A DNA stretch of 49,386 nt from CALXCT01 sp964422185 (lineage in GTDB: Bacteria > Bacillota > Clostridia > Oscillospirales > Oscillospiraceae), in NCBI GenBank assembly GCA_964422185.1, contig CAYRAG010000008.1, positions 1-49,386 of the forward strand, read 5' to 3'. The notes below the pieces were generated by a model. The model ran no database searches. It was not told the origin of the DNA and worked only from the letters and a program-made list of their open reading frames with translations. Positions 24,028 through 32,642 of the stretch are shown here, piece after piece; the first letter of the stretch is position 1, and the number at the start of each line of letters is the position of its first letter. The position numbers were made by a program, and so were the translations under genes.

Positions 24028-26028
24028 ATGAGCACGAAATTTCCCCATCTCTTCGAACCCATTCTGATTGGAAAGCGTCTCTATAAGAACAGAATTTTCT
24101 ACGCGCCCACGGGATACAAGGAGCAGCCGGTGGATGAGGCGGCGTGCTACTACGAGCGCAAGGCGATGGGTGGCGCGGCCTCCGTCTGCGTGGGCGACGC
24201 CGCCGCGGCGCCGGACGGGGTGGCCCGGGCCAGCCAGCTGAAACTGTACACCACGCAGACCATCCCCGCCCTGGAGCAGATCAGCGCCGCCATCAGCAGG
24301 CACGGCGCCGTCCCCGCCATTGAGATCCTCCACGCGGGCAACTGCGCCCGCTTCTCTCAGAGCGAGGGGTATCCGCTGTACGGGCCCGTCCATACGGACG
24401 ACGGCCGCGGCCATGTGGTGCTGGAGATGACGGAGGAGATGATCCTGCGCTGCGTCGAGGCCTATGCCGACGCCGCCGTCATCGCCGCGGCGGGCGGATT
24501 TGAGCGGATTATCCTCCACGCCGGCCACGGCTGGCAGCTCTCCCAGTTCCTCTCCCCCTCCGGCAACACCCGGGGGGACAGATGGGGCGGGGCCTCCACG
24601 GAAAACCGGGCGAGATTCACCGTCGCCGCCTGCGACCGGATCCGGCAGAAATGCCCGGAGGTGACGCTGGAGGTGCGCATCAGCGCGGATGAGTGCTACG
24701 ACGGCGGATATGACATCTCCGAGGGCGTGAAGATCGCGCAGCTGCTGGACGGCCACTGCGATGTGATCCATGTGTCCGCCAGCAGCCACGAGGTTCCGCT
24801 GGCCCTGACCAGGATGTCCCCCAGCATGTTCTTCCCGGAGGGCGTGAATGTGGACTTCGCCGCGGAGATCAAAAAGCATGTGAAGACTCCGGTGGCGGTG
24901 GTCGGGGCGCTGGCGGATCCGGAGTACCTGGAGGAGATCATCGCCTCCGGCAGGGCGGATATCGTGGAGCTCGCCCGCGGCCTGATCGCGGATCCGGACA
25001 TCCCCGTGAAAGCGCTGCTGAACCGGGAGGACGAGATCAATAAATGCATGCGCTGCCTGCACTGCTACTCCCACCACATGCGCAGGATGAACTACCGCTG
25101 CGCCATCAACCCGGAGATCGGCAACGAGCACGAGATCAAACACCGCAAAGAGCCGAAATTTAAAAAGAAGATCCTGATCGCCGGCGGCGGCATCGGCGGC
25201 ATGCAGGCGGCGCTCACCGCCAGCGCCCGCGGCCACAGCGTCATCCTCTGCGAGAAATCCCCCCGGCTGGGCGGGGCGCTCCGCTGCGAGGAGCGGGTTC
25301 CGTTCAAGAAGCGCCTGTCGGAATATCTGGATCACCAGGCGTATATGCTCTCCAAAACGGATGTGGATCTGCGCCTGAACACGGAGGTGACGCCGGAGCT
25401 CGCCCGGGAGATCGGCCCGGACGCCGTCATCGCCGCCCTGGGCGCCGTGCCCGCGGTGCCCACTTTCCTCGACGGCTGGGATCGGGAGCAGGTGCTCAGC
25501 GCCGAGACGCTGTACCTCCACCCGGAAAAAGCCGGCCGGCGCGTGGTCATCCTGGGCGGCGGCCTGGTGGGCATGGAGCTGGGCGTCTTCCTGGCCATGG
25601 ACGGCCGGGAGGTGACCATTGTCGAGATGCAGCCGGTGCTCAACTACGGCGGAAACCACCTGCAGGCCCTGGCGCTGTCCGGGGAGTTTGAGAAGTACGG
25701 CGTGACGATCTCCGTGGCGTCCAAAGCGGTTCAGATCACGCAGGACGGTGTGCTGTGCCGGTTCACCGGGGAGCCGTATCCCGAGAGCATGATCAGGCTG
25801 CCCGGCCCGCCCGCGTACCAGCCGCTGGGCACCTCCGGAACCATGTTCTTCCCGGCGGACACCGTGGCCTACGCCATCGGCCAGGTTCCCCGCAGGGACG
25901 AGGCCCTGGCCCTGCGCCTGTGCGCCCCGGAGTTCTACATGATTGGAGACTGCCTGGCTGCGAAAAACATCCAGGCGGCCACCAGCGCGGCGTATTTCAC
26001 CGCGCTGGACATCGGCAGCAGATACTGA
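24028..26028 (+). CDS. Old-yellow-enzyme-type NADH:flavin oxidoreductase / enoate reductase
   Basis: 666 residues with the 2,4-dienoyl-CoA reductase/2-enoate reductase architecture. Residues 1 to about 340 are an FMN TIM barrel (NRIFYAPTGYKEQPVDE, ILHAGHGWQLSQFLSPSGN, NTRGDRWGG). A four-cysteine iron-sulfur site follows (CMRCLHC, then RCAINP), one residue tighter than the usual CxxCxxxC. Then come FAD and NAD(P) domains (ILIAGGGIGGMQAAL, VVILGGGLVGMELG). It reduces an activated C=C bond; the substrate is unknown (bile-acid, cinnamate-like or enoate). The start at 24028 follows GGGAGG. First gene of an operon with the DUF5714 and radical SAM genes. Confidence 0.92.
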   Translation: MSTKFPHLFEPILIGKRLYKNRIFYAPTGYKEQPVDEAACYYERKAMGGAASVCVGDAAAAPDGVARASQLKLYTTQTIPALEQISAAISRHGAVPAIEILHAGNCARFSQSEGYPLYGPVHTDDGRGHVVLEMTEEMILRCVEAYADAAVIAAAGGFERIILHAGHGWQLSQFLSPSGNTRGDRWGGASTENRARFTVAACDRIRQKCPEVTLEVRISADECYDGGYDISEGVKIAQLLDGHCDVIHVSASSHEVPLALTRMSPSMFFPEGVNVDFAAEIKKHVKTPVAVVGALADPEYLEEIIASGRADIVELARGLIADPDIPVKALLNREDEINKCMRCLHCYSHHMRRMNYRCAINPEIGNEHEIKHRKEPKFKKKILIAGGGIGGMQAALTASARGHSVILCEKSPRLGGALRCEERVPFKKRLSEYLDHQAYMLSKTDVDLRLNTEVTPELAREIGPDAVIAALGAVPAVPTFLDGWDREQVLSAETLYLHPEKAGRRVVILGGGLVGMELGVFLAMDGREVTIVEMQPVLNYGGNHLQALALSGEFEKYGVTISVASKAVQITQDGVLCRFTGEPYPESMIRLPGPPAYQPLGTSGTMFFPADTVAYAIGQVPRRDEALALRLCAPEFYMIGDCLAAKNIQAATSAAYFTALDIGSRY

Positions 26029-26056
26029 CGCGGAAATCAGGAGAGGAGGGTGGCAT

Positions 26057-26806
26057 ATGCCGGATACCGGCCCGGAGCGATCCGGGAGAGAGGCGCCGTG
26101 CGGCTGCGAAGCCCGGAGAGAGACCGGGTGCCTGCTGTGCGGGCGGCCCGTCATCTATTTCAGGGACAGCACACTGCAGGAGTGCGCGGTCTGCCACAGG
26201 AAGTTCATGTCCAACAGCCGGTGCGAGGCCGGGCACTTCGTCTGCGATGCGTGCCACGCGGCGGACACCGCACGGTTCTTCGTGCCGTTTCTCCTGGCCA
26301 GCGGGGAGAGAGACCCCCTGAAGCTGCTGGATGCGGTCATGGACATGGAGCCGGTTCACATGCACGGGCCGGAGCACCACAGGATTGTCCCCTGTGTGCT
26401 TCTGACCGCCTACCGGAACAACGGGGGGAGCATCGACCTGCGCAGCGCGCTGGACGAGGCGGTGAAGCGGGGCAGCGAGGTGCCCGGGGGAACCTGCGGC
26501 TACTGGGGCGTCTGCGGCGCGGCGGCCGGCGCCGGCATCTACCTGAGCGTGCTGTCCGGCTCAAACCCGCTGAACCAGGAGGCGTGGCCGCTGCCCCAGA
26601 AGCTGGCGGCCGCGTGTCTGGAGCGGATCGCGCAGTGCGGCGGGCCGCGGTGCTGCAAGAGAACCTCCAGAATCGCCGTGGAGACGGCGGCGGAATTCAC
26701 CGCGGAGTACTTCGGCACGGAGATGGCCTGCGGACCCGTCGTCTGCAAATATTTCCCCCAAAACGCGGAGTGCCTGTATGAGGACTGTCCGTACTACCCG
26801 GGCTGA
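26057..26806 (+). CDS. DUF5714 cysteine-rich protein
   Basis: 249 residues. The N-terminal third has paired cysteines (CGC 15/17, CLLC 25/28, CAVC 43/46, then Cys56, 63, 66) that look like zinc ribbons. The centre is hydrophobic and helical, with HGPEHHRIVPCVLL and GGTCGYWGVCGAAAGAGI, a pattern shared with DUF5714 proteins. The C-terminus is again cysteine-rich (CGPVVCKYF, CLYEDCPYYPG). The family often accompanies radical SAM enzymes and its function is unknown. The ATG at 26057 follows GAGAGGAGGG; the radical SAM gene starts 17 bases after the stop. Confidence 0.88.
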   Translation: MPDTGPERSGREAPCGCEARRETGCLLCGRPVIYFRDSTLQECAVCHRKFMSNSRCEAGHFVCDACHAADTARFFVPFLLASGERDPLKLLDAVMDMEPVHMHGPEHHRIVPCVLLTAYRNNGGSIDLRSALDEAVKRGSEVPGGTCGYWGVCGAAAGAGIYLSVLSGSNPLNQEAWPLPQKLAAACLERIAQCGGPRCCKRTSRIAVETAAEFTAEYFGTEMACGPVVCKYFPQNAECLYEDCPYYPG

Positions 26807-26823
26807 AGAAAGGAGCGGAGAAA

Positions 26824-28032
26824 ATGGAATATCTTCTTGACGGCGAAACAGTCGACTCGGTCGACCTGAAGTGCATGGTGATCAGCCGCGGGGTGAAGAT
26901 CGACCAGGAGGTCTACAAAACATGCGGGAAAGAGTACCGGATCTACCCCAACGCCCTGACCTGCAACTCGTTCAAACTGCCGGACGGCACCATTGTCATG
27001 GCCACGGATCTGGGGTTCCATCTCGGGACGCTGTCCTCCATGTTCTCCTGGGACAACCTGAAGCTGGTCAGGTACATGAGCGATATGAAGACGGACTTTC
27101 GCCTCTCCCTGTGCGGCGGCGTTCCCACCCTGAGGTACAAAGACGCGGAGGTGACGCCGGTTCAGCTCCATCCGGGCACGGATTTCTTTGAGCAGAAGAC
27201 CTCCTCCGGCATGCCGTATATGGGCAACGCCGTGCTCCAGGGCTGCGACTGGGTCGCGTTCCAGTGCCTGTGGCCCTGCGAATACGCCTGCGCCGGGAAG
27301 CCGTGCCAGTACTGCTTCTCCGGGGGACAGTTCGAGGCGCTGGCCAGAAAGGGGAAGCCGATGCCGTTCATCCCCTCGCCGCAGGATGTGGCGGAGGTCA
27401 TGAACTACGCCATTGACCACTGCGGGGTGACCAGCTGCCAGATCACCGGCGGCTCCACATTCCAGGCGGAGAAAGAGGAGCAGTACATCACCTCGTACAT
27501 GAACGCCATCAACGATCAGGTCGGGAGAGACCGGCTGACGGGCGAGGTTCTCCTGTACATCACGCCGCCGCAGTCCAACGAGGTCATCGACCGGTATTTC
27601 GAGATGAAGGCGGATCGGATCGCGTGCAGCCTCGAGGTCTGGGACGACAGGCTGGGGGAGTCCATCACGCCGGGAAAACGGGAGTTTACCACAAAGCAGC
27701 GGCACCTCAGCGCCCTGGAGTACATCGCGGAGCGGTACGGCCCGGGAAAGGGCTTCTCCAACTTCATCATCGGCCTTGAGCCCCTTGAGTCGCTGAAAGA
27801 GGGGGCGACCTGGCTGGCGGAGCGGGGCATCATCCCCAGCGCCTCCATCTGGATGCCGTTCGGCAAGCCGGTGAACGGCTCCATGAAGCCGCCTGAGCTG
27901 GATTTCTTCCGGCGGGTGAAGGACATGCTGGCGGAGCTGTATGTGAAATACAGCCTGGAGCCCGCCGGAGGCTGCGGATTGAATGTCTGCGTGGAGCGGG
28001 ACATCTGGCGCTACGCCACCGGCGCCGCGGCG
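26824..28032 (+). CDS. Radical SAM protein with non-standard cysteine spacing, 3' end in gap
   Basis: 403 residues visible, cut by a gap near the natural end. The iron-sulfur motif is C152-x3-C156-x4-C161-x2-C164 (PCEYACAGKPCQYC), so the canonical Cx3Cx2C is absent unless C156, C161 and C164 ligate as Cx4Cx2C. QITGGSTFQAEKEE is the GGEP-like and ribose region; CSLEVWDD and FIIGLEP are later barrel strands. It resembles the biotin-synthase-like radical SAM group. Placement after the DUF5714 and enoate-reductase-like genes suggests a linked pathway. No substrate is inferable. The ATG follows AAAGGAG. Confidence 0.88.
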
Positions 28033-28132
28033 NNNNNNNNNNNNNNNNNNNNNNNNNNNNNNNNNNNNNNNNNNNNNNNNNNNNNNNNNNNNNNNNNNNN
28101 NNNNNNNNNNNNNNNNNNNNNNNNNNNNNNNN
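28033..28132. other. Scaffold gap (100 N)
   Basis: 100 N of unknown size removing the stop codon of the radical SAM gene. A 15-bp GC-rich hairpin lies immediately to the right; such structure can cause assembly breaks. Confidence 0.99.
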
Positions 28133-28148
28133 GCGCCGGACAGAGGAC

Positions 28149-28197
28149 AAAGGGCAGCGCCGGATCCCCGGTTTTCGGGGGCCCGGCGCTGCCCTTT
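28149..28197 (+). terminator. Strong hairpin after radical SAM operon
   Basis: AAAGGGCAGCGCCGG (28149-28163) pairs perfectly with CCGGCGCTGCCCTTT (28183-28197), with an inner CCCCG-TTTT-CGGGG stem. The T-run is short (TTT), but the position and strength fit an operon end. Confidence 0.75.
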
Positions 28198-28237
28198 CCG
28201 CCGGCCCGGGGAAAAGGGAAAATGTGGTTCCGGCCAC

Positions 28238-28266
28238 TTGACGCCCTTTTTTCCGGGCGGTAAAAT
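28238..28266 (+). promoter_or_regulatory. Promoter of pyrG
   Basis: TTGACG (28238-28243), 17-base spacer, TAAAAT (28261-28266), about 80 bases upstream of pyrG. The T-run in the spacer region is typical of reiterative pyrimidine-sensing starts, but no C/T run is seen at the expected start. Confidence 0.7.
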
Positions 28267-28344
28267 AGGGGGAAATTTGCCGCGCGATGCAGGCAGAGTC
28301 GCACCGGGGGCAGGGGCGTCCCGCGCGGGATTGGAGGAGAAGCA

Positions 28345-29973
28345 ATGGCGACCAAATTTATCTTCGTCACCGGCGGTGTTGTCTCCGGACTGGGAAAGGG
28401 CATCACCGCGGCCTCTCTGGGACGGCTGCTGAAGCAGCGCGGTCTTCGGGTCAAGGTACAGAAGCTGGATCCCTATCTGAATGTGGATCCGGGTACCATG
28501 TCCCCCTATCAGCACGGCGAGGTGTTTGTCACAGACGACGGGGCCGAGACCGACCTGGATCTCGGCCACTACGAGCGCTTCATCGATGAGAACCTCACTT
28601 TCAACTCATCCGTGTCCTCGGGCAAGGTGTACTGGAATGTGCTCAACCGGGAGCGGAACGGGGACTTTCTGGGCGGCACCGTCCAGATCATCCCCCACAT
28701 CACCAATGAGATCAAGCGCAACATCTACTCTCTGGAGGGCCCGGACACCGATGTGGCCATTGTGGAGATCGGCGGCACCGTAGGCGATATCGAGAGCCAG
28801 CCGTTCCTGGAGTCCATCCGGCAGGTGGCCGCGGAGCGGGGACGCCAGAATGTGATGTTCATCCATGTGTCCCTGATCGTGTCCATCCCCGGCACCGGGG
28901 AGCTGAAGTCCAAGCCGACCCAGCACTCGGCCAAGGAGCTGCTGTCCCTGGGGATCCAGCCGGATGTGATCATGTGCCGGTGCGATGAGCCCGTGCCGGA
29001 CGAGATCCTGGAGAAGATCTCCCTGTTCTGCAACATCCCCCGGGATCACGCCATTCCCAACCTGACGGCGGATCTGCTGTATGAGGTTCCCCTGATGCTG
29101 GAGCGGGAGGGCCTGGCCAATGTCGTGGTGCGGCAGCTGGGTCTGATCTGCCATATGCCGGATCTGACCGAGTGGGCCACCATGGTTCACCGGGCGAAGA
29201 ATCCCACCGGCTGCGTGGAGATCGCCCTGGTGGGCAAATATGTGGCGCTGCACGACGCGTACCTGTCCGTGGCGGAGGCGCTGACCCACGGCGGGATTGA
29301 GAACAGCGTGAAAGTGAAGATCCGCTGGGTCAACAGCGAGGAGGTCACCGACGACAACGCCGCCCGGCTGCTGGACGGCGCGGACGGCGTGCTGGTTCCG
29401 GGCGGGTTCGGAGACCGGGGCATTGAGGGCAAGATCAGCGCGGTGCGCTACGCCAGGGAGAACCGGGTGCCGTTTCTGGGCATCTGCCTGGGCATGCAGA
29501 TGGCGGTGGTGGAATACGCCCGCCATGTCTGCGGCATGACGGACGCCCACTCCAGCGAGCTGGATCCCAAGACGACGCACCCCGTGATTGACCTGATGCC
29601 CGATCAGGTGGGCGTGACCGCCAAGGGCGGCACCATGCGCCTGGGCAGCTATCCCTGCCAGCTGGTGCCCGGCACCCGCTCCGCGGCGATCTACGACACG
29701 GATCTGATCCACGAGCGGCACCGCCACCGCTATGAGTTCAACAACGACTACCGGGAGGTTCTGACCAGGGCCGGCATGGTGCTCTCCGGCCTGTCCCCGG
29801 ACGGGCGCCTGGTGGAGATGATTGAGCTGCCGGATCACCCCTGGTTTGTGGCCGGGCAGTTCCACCCGGAGCTGAAGAGCCGCCCGAACCGGGCGCACCC
29901 CCTGTTCCGGGAGTTTATCCACGCGGCGAAGGATCAGCGCGCACGGAGAGAACAGACCGCCGCGGCCGGTTAA
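28345..29973 (+). CDS. pyrG: CTP synthase
   Basis: 542 residues, full length. It converts UTP, ATP and glutamine to CTP in the cytosol. The N-terminal synthase domain starts FIFVTGGVVSGLGKGITAAS and has QKLDPYLNVDPGTMSPYQHG. The C-terminal class I glutamine amidotransferase has the nucleophile in GICLGMQ and the HPEL histidine/glutamate; GGFGDRG is the oxyanion segment. The ATG has GGAGG 7 bases upstream. Monocistronic between its own promoter and terminator. Confidence 0.98.
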   Translation: MATKFIFVTGGVVSGLGKGITAASLGRLLKQRGLRVKVQKLDPYLNVDPGTMSPYQHGEVFVTDDGAETDLDLGHYERFIDENLTFNSSVSSGKVYWNVLNRERNGDFLGGTVQIIPHITNEIKRNIYSLEGPDTDVAIVEIGGTVGDIESQPFLESIRQVAAERGRQNVMFIHVSLIVSIPGTGELKSKPTQHSAKELLSLGIQPDVIMCRCDEPVPDEILEKISLFCNIPRDHAIPNLTADLLYEVPLMLEREGLANVVVRQLGLICHMPDLTEWATMVHRAKNPTGCVEIALVGKYVALHDAYLSVAEALTHGGIENSVKVKIRWVNSEEVTDDNAARLLDGADGVLVPGGFGDRGIEGKISAVRYARENRVPFLGICLGMQMAVVEYARHVCGMTDAHSSELDPKTTHPVIDLMPDQVGVTAKGGTMRLGSYPCQLVPGTRSAAIYDTDLIHERHRHRYEFNNDYREVLTRAGMVLSGLSPDGRLVEMIELPDHPWFVAGQFHPELKSRPNRAHPLFREFIHAAKDQRARREQTAAAG

Positions 29974-29995
29974 GACCCGCGGCGGATCGGATGAA

Positions 29996-30039
29996 GCCGG
30001 GGCGGCATGAGCGTCTGCTCATGCCGCCCCGGCGTTTTT
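29996..30039 (+). terminator. Terminator of pyrG
   Basis: A perfect 17-bp stem (29996-30012 with 30017-30033), loop GTCT, then G and TTTTT. It separates pyrG from the convergent dinB. Confidence 0.92.
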
Positions 30040-30043
30040 GCGC

Positions 30044-31285
30044 TCAGGTGTACATCATGCCGGGCATCCGCACGGTCTCCCGGCCGTCGCAGGGCATCTT
30101 CAGATCCCCCATCAGCACGGCGGGGTAGATGATTTTGTTCCCGAACCGGCGTCGGAGATCCTCCACGGCGGTCTCCAGGCGATCCCGGCGCTCCGTCCGG
30201 ATCGGGTCGGTGAACAGATCCAGCTGCTGCGGGGTGTTCTCCGGGACGAGGCTGATGGCGCGGACGGTCACGGCCCGGATGGCGCGGTTCCAGCCGTAGT
30301 GTTCCCGGAGCAGCTCCCGGGCGCGCTCCGCGATGTCCCTGGGGCTGCGGGAGGCCTGGCCCAGCGGGCCCTGGTACTGGCGGAAGCACAGATCGTTGTC
30401 CCGGACGGCGATCTGGACGCCGGTGGCCCTCAGCCGGTGAACCCGCAGGCGGTGCCCGATGTCCTGGGACAGCTCCAGCAGCACCGGCCAGACCTCCTCC
30501 TCATTCGCCAGATCCGCGACGCAGGTGATGCCGTGGCCGATGGATTTGACGGGGGAGACGAAGTCCTTCCGCGCCACGCGGGAGCAGTCGGTGCCCCGGG
30601 CGTAGGAGAGCAGCGTCAGGCCGTTCACCCCCAGCAGCATCCTCAGAAACTCCGGGGTGCACCCCGCCAGATCGCCGATGGTGCGGATCCCGTACCGGGC
30701 CAGCTTCGAGCGCGTGGCCGGCCCGACATAGAGGAGGTCGCCCACCGGCAGCGGCCACACGATCTCCCGGAACGACTCCCTGGGGATCACCGTGACGGCG
30801 TCCGGCTTTTTGAGGTCGGAGCCGAGCTTGGCGAATATCTTGTTGAAAGAGACACCCACGCTGACGGTCAGCCCCAGCTCCGAGCGAACCGTCCGCCGGA
30901 TCTCGTCCGCGATGGCCGGCCCGTCCCCGTACAGCGCCTGGCTCCCGGTCACATCCAGCCAGCACTCGTCCATGCCGTACGGCTCGACCAGATCCGTGTA
31001 TCTGGAGTAGATGTCCCTGGTCAGCCGGGAGAATTTGAGATACTGGTCGTACTGCGGGGGAACCACAATCAGATCCGGGCACAGCTGCCTCGCCTCCCAG
31101 TTCACCATCCCCGTCTTTACGCCGGCCCTTTTGGCCGCCTCCGATTTGGCCAGCACGATCCCGTGGCGGCTCTCCGTGCTCCCGCAGACCGCCACGGCCC
31201 TGCCCCGCAGAGACGGATTGAGCAGCATCTCCACCGAGGCGTAGTAGCTGTTGAGATCGCTGTGCAGAATGACTCTGTCCGGCAT
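30044..31285 (-). CDS. dinB: Translesion DNA polymerase IV (DinB, Y family)
   Basis: 413 residues. Catalytic acids are Asp10 (HSDLNSYYASVE) and Asp106-Glu107 (GMDECWLDVTG). The thumb has the LYVGPATRSKL helix-hairpin-helix and a little-finger domain follows. The sequence PQQLDLF near the C-terminus matches the beta-clamp-binding consensus. The ATG at 31285 lies after AGGAGGGCGGC. The polymerase replicates past lesions at low fidelity. Upstream are no LexA-type boxes but five ACTTCACC-type words and a promoter facing that of an XRE/ImmA operon, so it is probably controlled by that repressor-protease pair (inference). Confidence 0.95.
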   Translation of the reverse strand: MPDRVILHSDLNSYYASVEMLLNPSLRGRAVAVCGSTESRHGIVLAKSEAAKRAGVKTGMVNWEARQLCPDLIVVPPQYDQYLKFSRLTRDIYSRYTDLVEPYGMDECWLDVTGSQALYGDGPAIADEIRRTVRSELGLTVSVGVSFNKIFAKLGSDLKKPDAVTVIPRESFREIVWPLPVGDLLYVGPATRSKLARYGIRTIGDLAGCTPEFLRMLLGVNGLTLLSYARGTDCSRVARKDFVSPVKSIGHGITCVADLANEEEVWPVLLELSQDIGHRLRVHRLRATGVQIAVRDNDLCFRQYQGPLGQASRSPRDIAERARELLREHYGWNRAIRAVTVRAISLVPENTPQQLDLFTDPIRTERRDRLETAVEDLRRRFGNKIIYPAVLMGDLKMPCDGRETVRMPGMMYT

Positions 31286-31308
31286 GGGATGCCGCCCTCC
31301 TCTCACAA

Positions 31309-31457
31309 ACTTCACCAGAAAGCCGCGCCGCGGCCTCTTTTCTCAAAAAAACAGGGAGGAATCCGTGCGTTTCCTGTTGACATGGTGAAGTATTGACGGT
31401 ATAATAGACCCGTAACTTCACCAGACTTCACCGGCTATTCTAGATCCGCGGTGAAGT
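31309..31457. repeat. Five operator-like ACTTCACC words around dinB/XRE promoters
   Basis: ACTTCACC occurs at 31309-31316, 31415-31422 and 31425-31432, and its complement GGTGAAGT at 31384-31391 and 31450-31457. The copies at 31384 and 31450 lie in the -35/-10 spacers of the two opposing promoters and are both followed by ATTG. Those at 31415 and 31425 are direct repeats 10 bases apart, one helical turn, between the promoters. The pattern fits binding of the neighbouring XRE repressor (inference). Confidence 0.75.
31377..31405 (+). promoter_or_regulatory. Consensus promoter toward XRE/ImmA genes
   Basis: TTGACA (31377-31382), 17-base spacer containing GGTGAAGT, TATAAT (31400-31405): a perfect sigma-A promoter. 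Its transcript would cross the opposing dinB promoter. The 31406-31622 leader holds no credible gene. Confidence 0.88.
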
Positions 31458-31465
31458 ATTGTCAA
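31437..31465 (-). promoter_or_regulatory. Near-consensus promoter toward dinB
   Basis: On the minus strand TTGACA, 17-base spacer containing ACTTCACC, TAGAAT. It fires leftward across the rightward promoter, giving dinB a leader of about 145 bases. Confidence 0.85.
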
Positions 31466-31622
31466 GAGAAAAGTGCAGTTGATGAAGAAAATGATGAAGT
31501 TTTAGAGAGGCCGGCGCGGCCGGGGAGATCCCGGCCGGACGGGAGGAAACGCAGCAGGAAAGGGGTGGACGGCCGCACGGCCCGGCGGATCCGCGGGATC
31601 CGGCGGGCAGAGAGGCCAGGCG

Positions 31623-32048
31623 ATGACATTTTCCGACAAGATCAGAAGCGCCAGAGAGGCGAGCCGGCTGACGCAGCAGCAGCTTGCCGATCTGAGCGGG
31701 GTATCCAAGCGGACGATAGCCTCCTATGAGACCGGGGGCGCCATGGCGCACCGATCCACGATACGGCGCCTGGCGCAGGCGCTCCATGTCTCGGTCGACT
31801 ACCTCTCGGTGGAGGAGATCACGGATCCCCGGCACGGGATGGAGAAGGATCCCTATGTGGAGGAGGCGGAGGCGAAGTACGGCCCGAAAGCCGCGAAGGA
31901 GATGAACGCCCTGCTGGAGGAGAACGCGGCCTTCTTCGCCGGCGGCGAGCTGTCCCAGGAGGCGAAGGACGACTTCTTCCAGGCGGTGATGAAGGCATAC
32001 CTCACCTGCAAGGAGGAGGCCCGCAAAACCTACGGGCGGAAATCCTGA
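31623..32048 (+). CDS. XRE family repressor (ImmR/DdrO-like)
   Basis: 141 residues. Residues about 5-62 are a Cro/CI-type helix-turn-helix (LTQQQLADLSGVSKRTIASYE, then LAQALHVSVDYL, split here to keep motifs short). The remaining ~80 residues are helical and acidic, where ImmA-type proteases cut related repressors. Start ATG at 31623 after GAGAGG. It is followed by the metallopeptidase gene, an arrangement like ImmR-ImmA of integrative elements and DdrO-PprI of Deinococcus. It probably binds the repeated words at 31309-31457 and represses both itself and dinB (inference). Confidence 0.88.
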   Translation: MTFSDKIRSAREASRLTQQQLADLSGVSKRTIASYETGGAMAHRSTIRRLAQALHVSVDYLSVEEITDPRHGMEKDPYVEEAEAKYGPKAAKEMNALLEENAAFFAGGELSQEAKDDFFQAVMKAYLTCKEEARKTYGRKS

Positions 32049-32084
32049 CGGCGCGGCAGCCTTTCCCGGGGGTGAGAGTTTGAA

Positions 32085-32642
32085 GTGAATATGATGGCGA
32101 TAGCCGGGGTGGTAGAGAACCTGCGGCGGACTTATCATGAGCAGAACCCGTTCCGGCTGTGCGGGGAGATGCGGATTCTTCTGTCAAGAGAGCCCATGGG
32201 CCGGTATGAGGGGGCCTGCAAGGGCTTCTTCCTCGCCCAGAGCCGGGAGCGGATCATTGTCGTCAACAGCGACCTGCCGGACGCCCTGCAGAGGGTCATC
32301 GCCGCCCACGAGCTGGGGCACGCGGTGTTGCACCGCAGGGACGCGAAGATCCGGACATTTCACGATTTTGAGCTGTTTGACAGCGTCTCCCGCCTCGAGT
32401 ACGAGGCCAATGTGTTCGCGGCGGAGTACCTCATGCCGGACGAGGAGGTGCTGGAGCGTCTGAATGAGGACATCTCGTTTTTTGACGCCGCGGCGCTTCT
32501 GGATGTGCCGGCGGAGCTGCTGGATTTCAAGTTCCGGGTGCTCAAGCGAAAAGGATACAAGGTGATGGATCCCCCGCTGCAGGCGTGGGGGAACTTCCTG
32601 AAAAATGTGGAGGTGGAGGACTTTGGACAGTCCGAATATTAA
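32085..32642 (+). CDS. ImmA/IrrE family metallopeptidase
   Basis: 185 residues. The zinc motif is HELGH at 75-79 with the third ligand probably Glu107 in EYEANVFAAEYLMP, exactly the COG2856 pattern. Such enzymes cleave a cognate XRE repressor after DNA damage or another signal. Start choice is the GTG at 32085, 9 bases after GGGGGTGA; ATGs at 32091 and 32094 are alternatives. It is 36 bases downstream of the repressor and overlaps the following small gene by 20 bases, so the three are one operon. Confidence 0.9.
   Translation: MNMMAIAGVVENLRRTYHEQNPFRLCGEMRILLSREPMGRYEGACKGFFLAQSRERIIVVNSDLPDALQRVIAAHELGHAVLHRRDAKIRTFHDFELFDSVSRLEYEANVFAAEYLMPDEEVLERLNEDISFFDAAALLDVPAELLDFKFRVLKRKGYKVMDPPLQAWGNFLKNVEVEDFGQSEY

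Noticed and set aside
31286..31620. LexA (SOS) box upstream of dinB
   Set aside because: No GAAC-N4-GTTC-type palindrome was found; the repeated ACTTCACC words explain the region better.
31451..31729. A 92-codon frame starting at GTG within the dinB/XRE control region
   Set aside because: It begins inside the operator GGTGAAGT, has no ribosome-binding site, is Arg-rich, and overlaps the XRE start.
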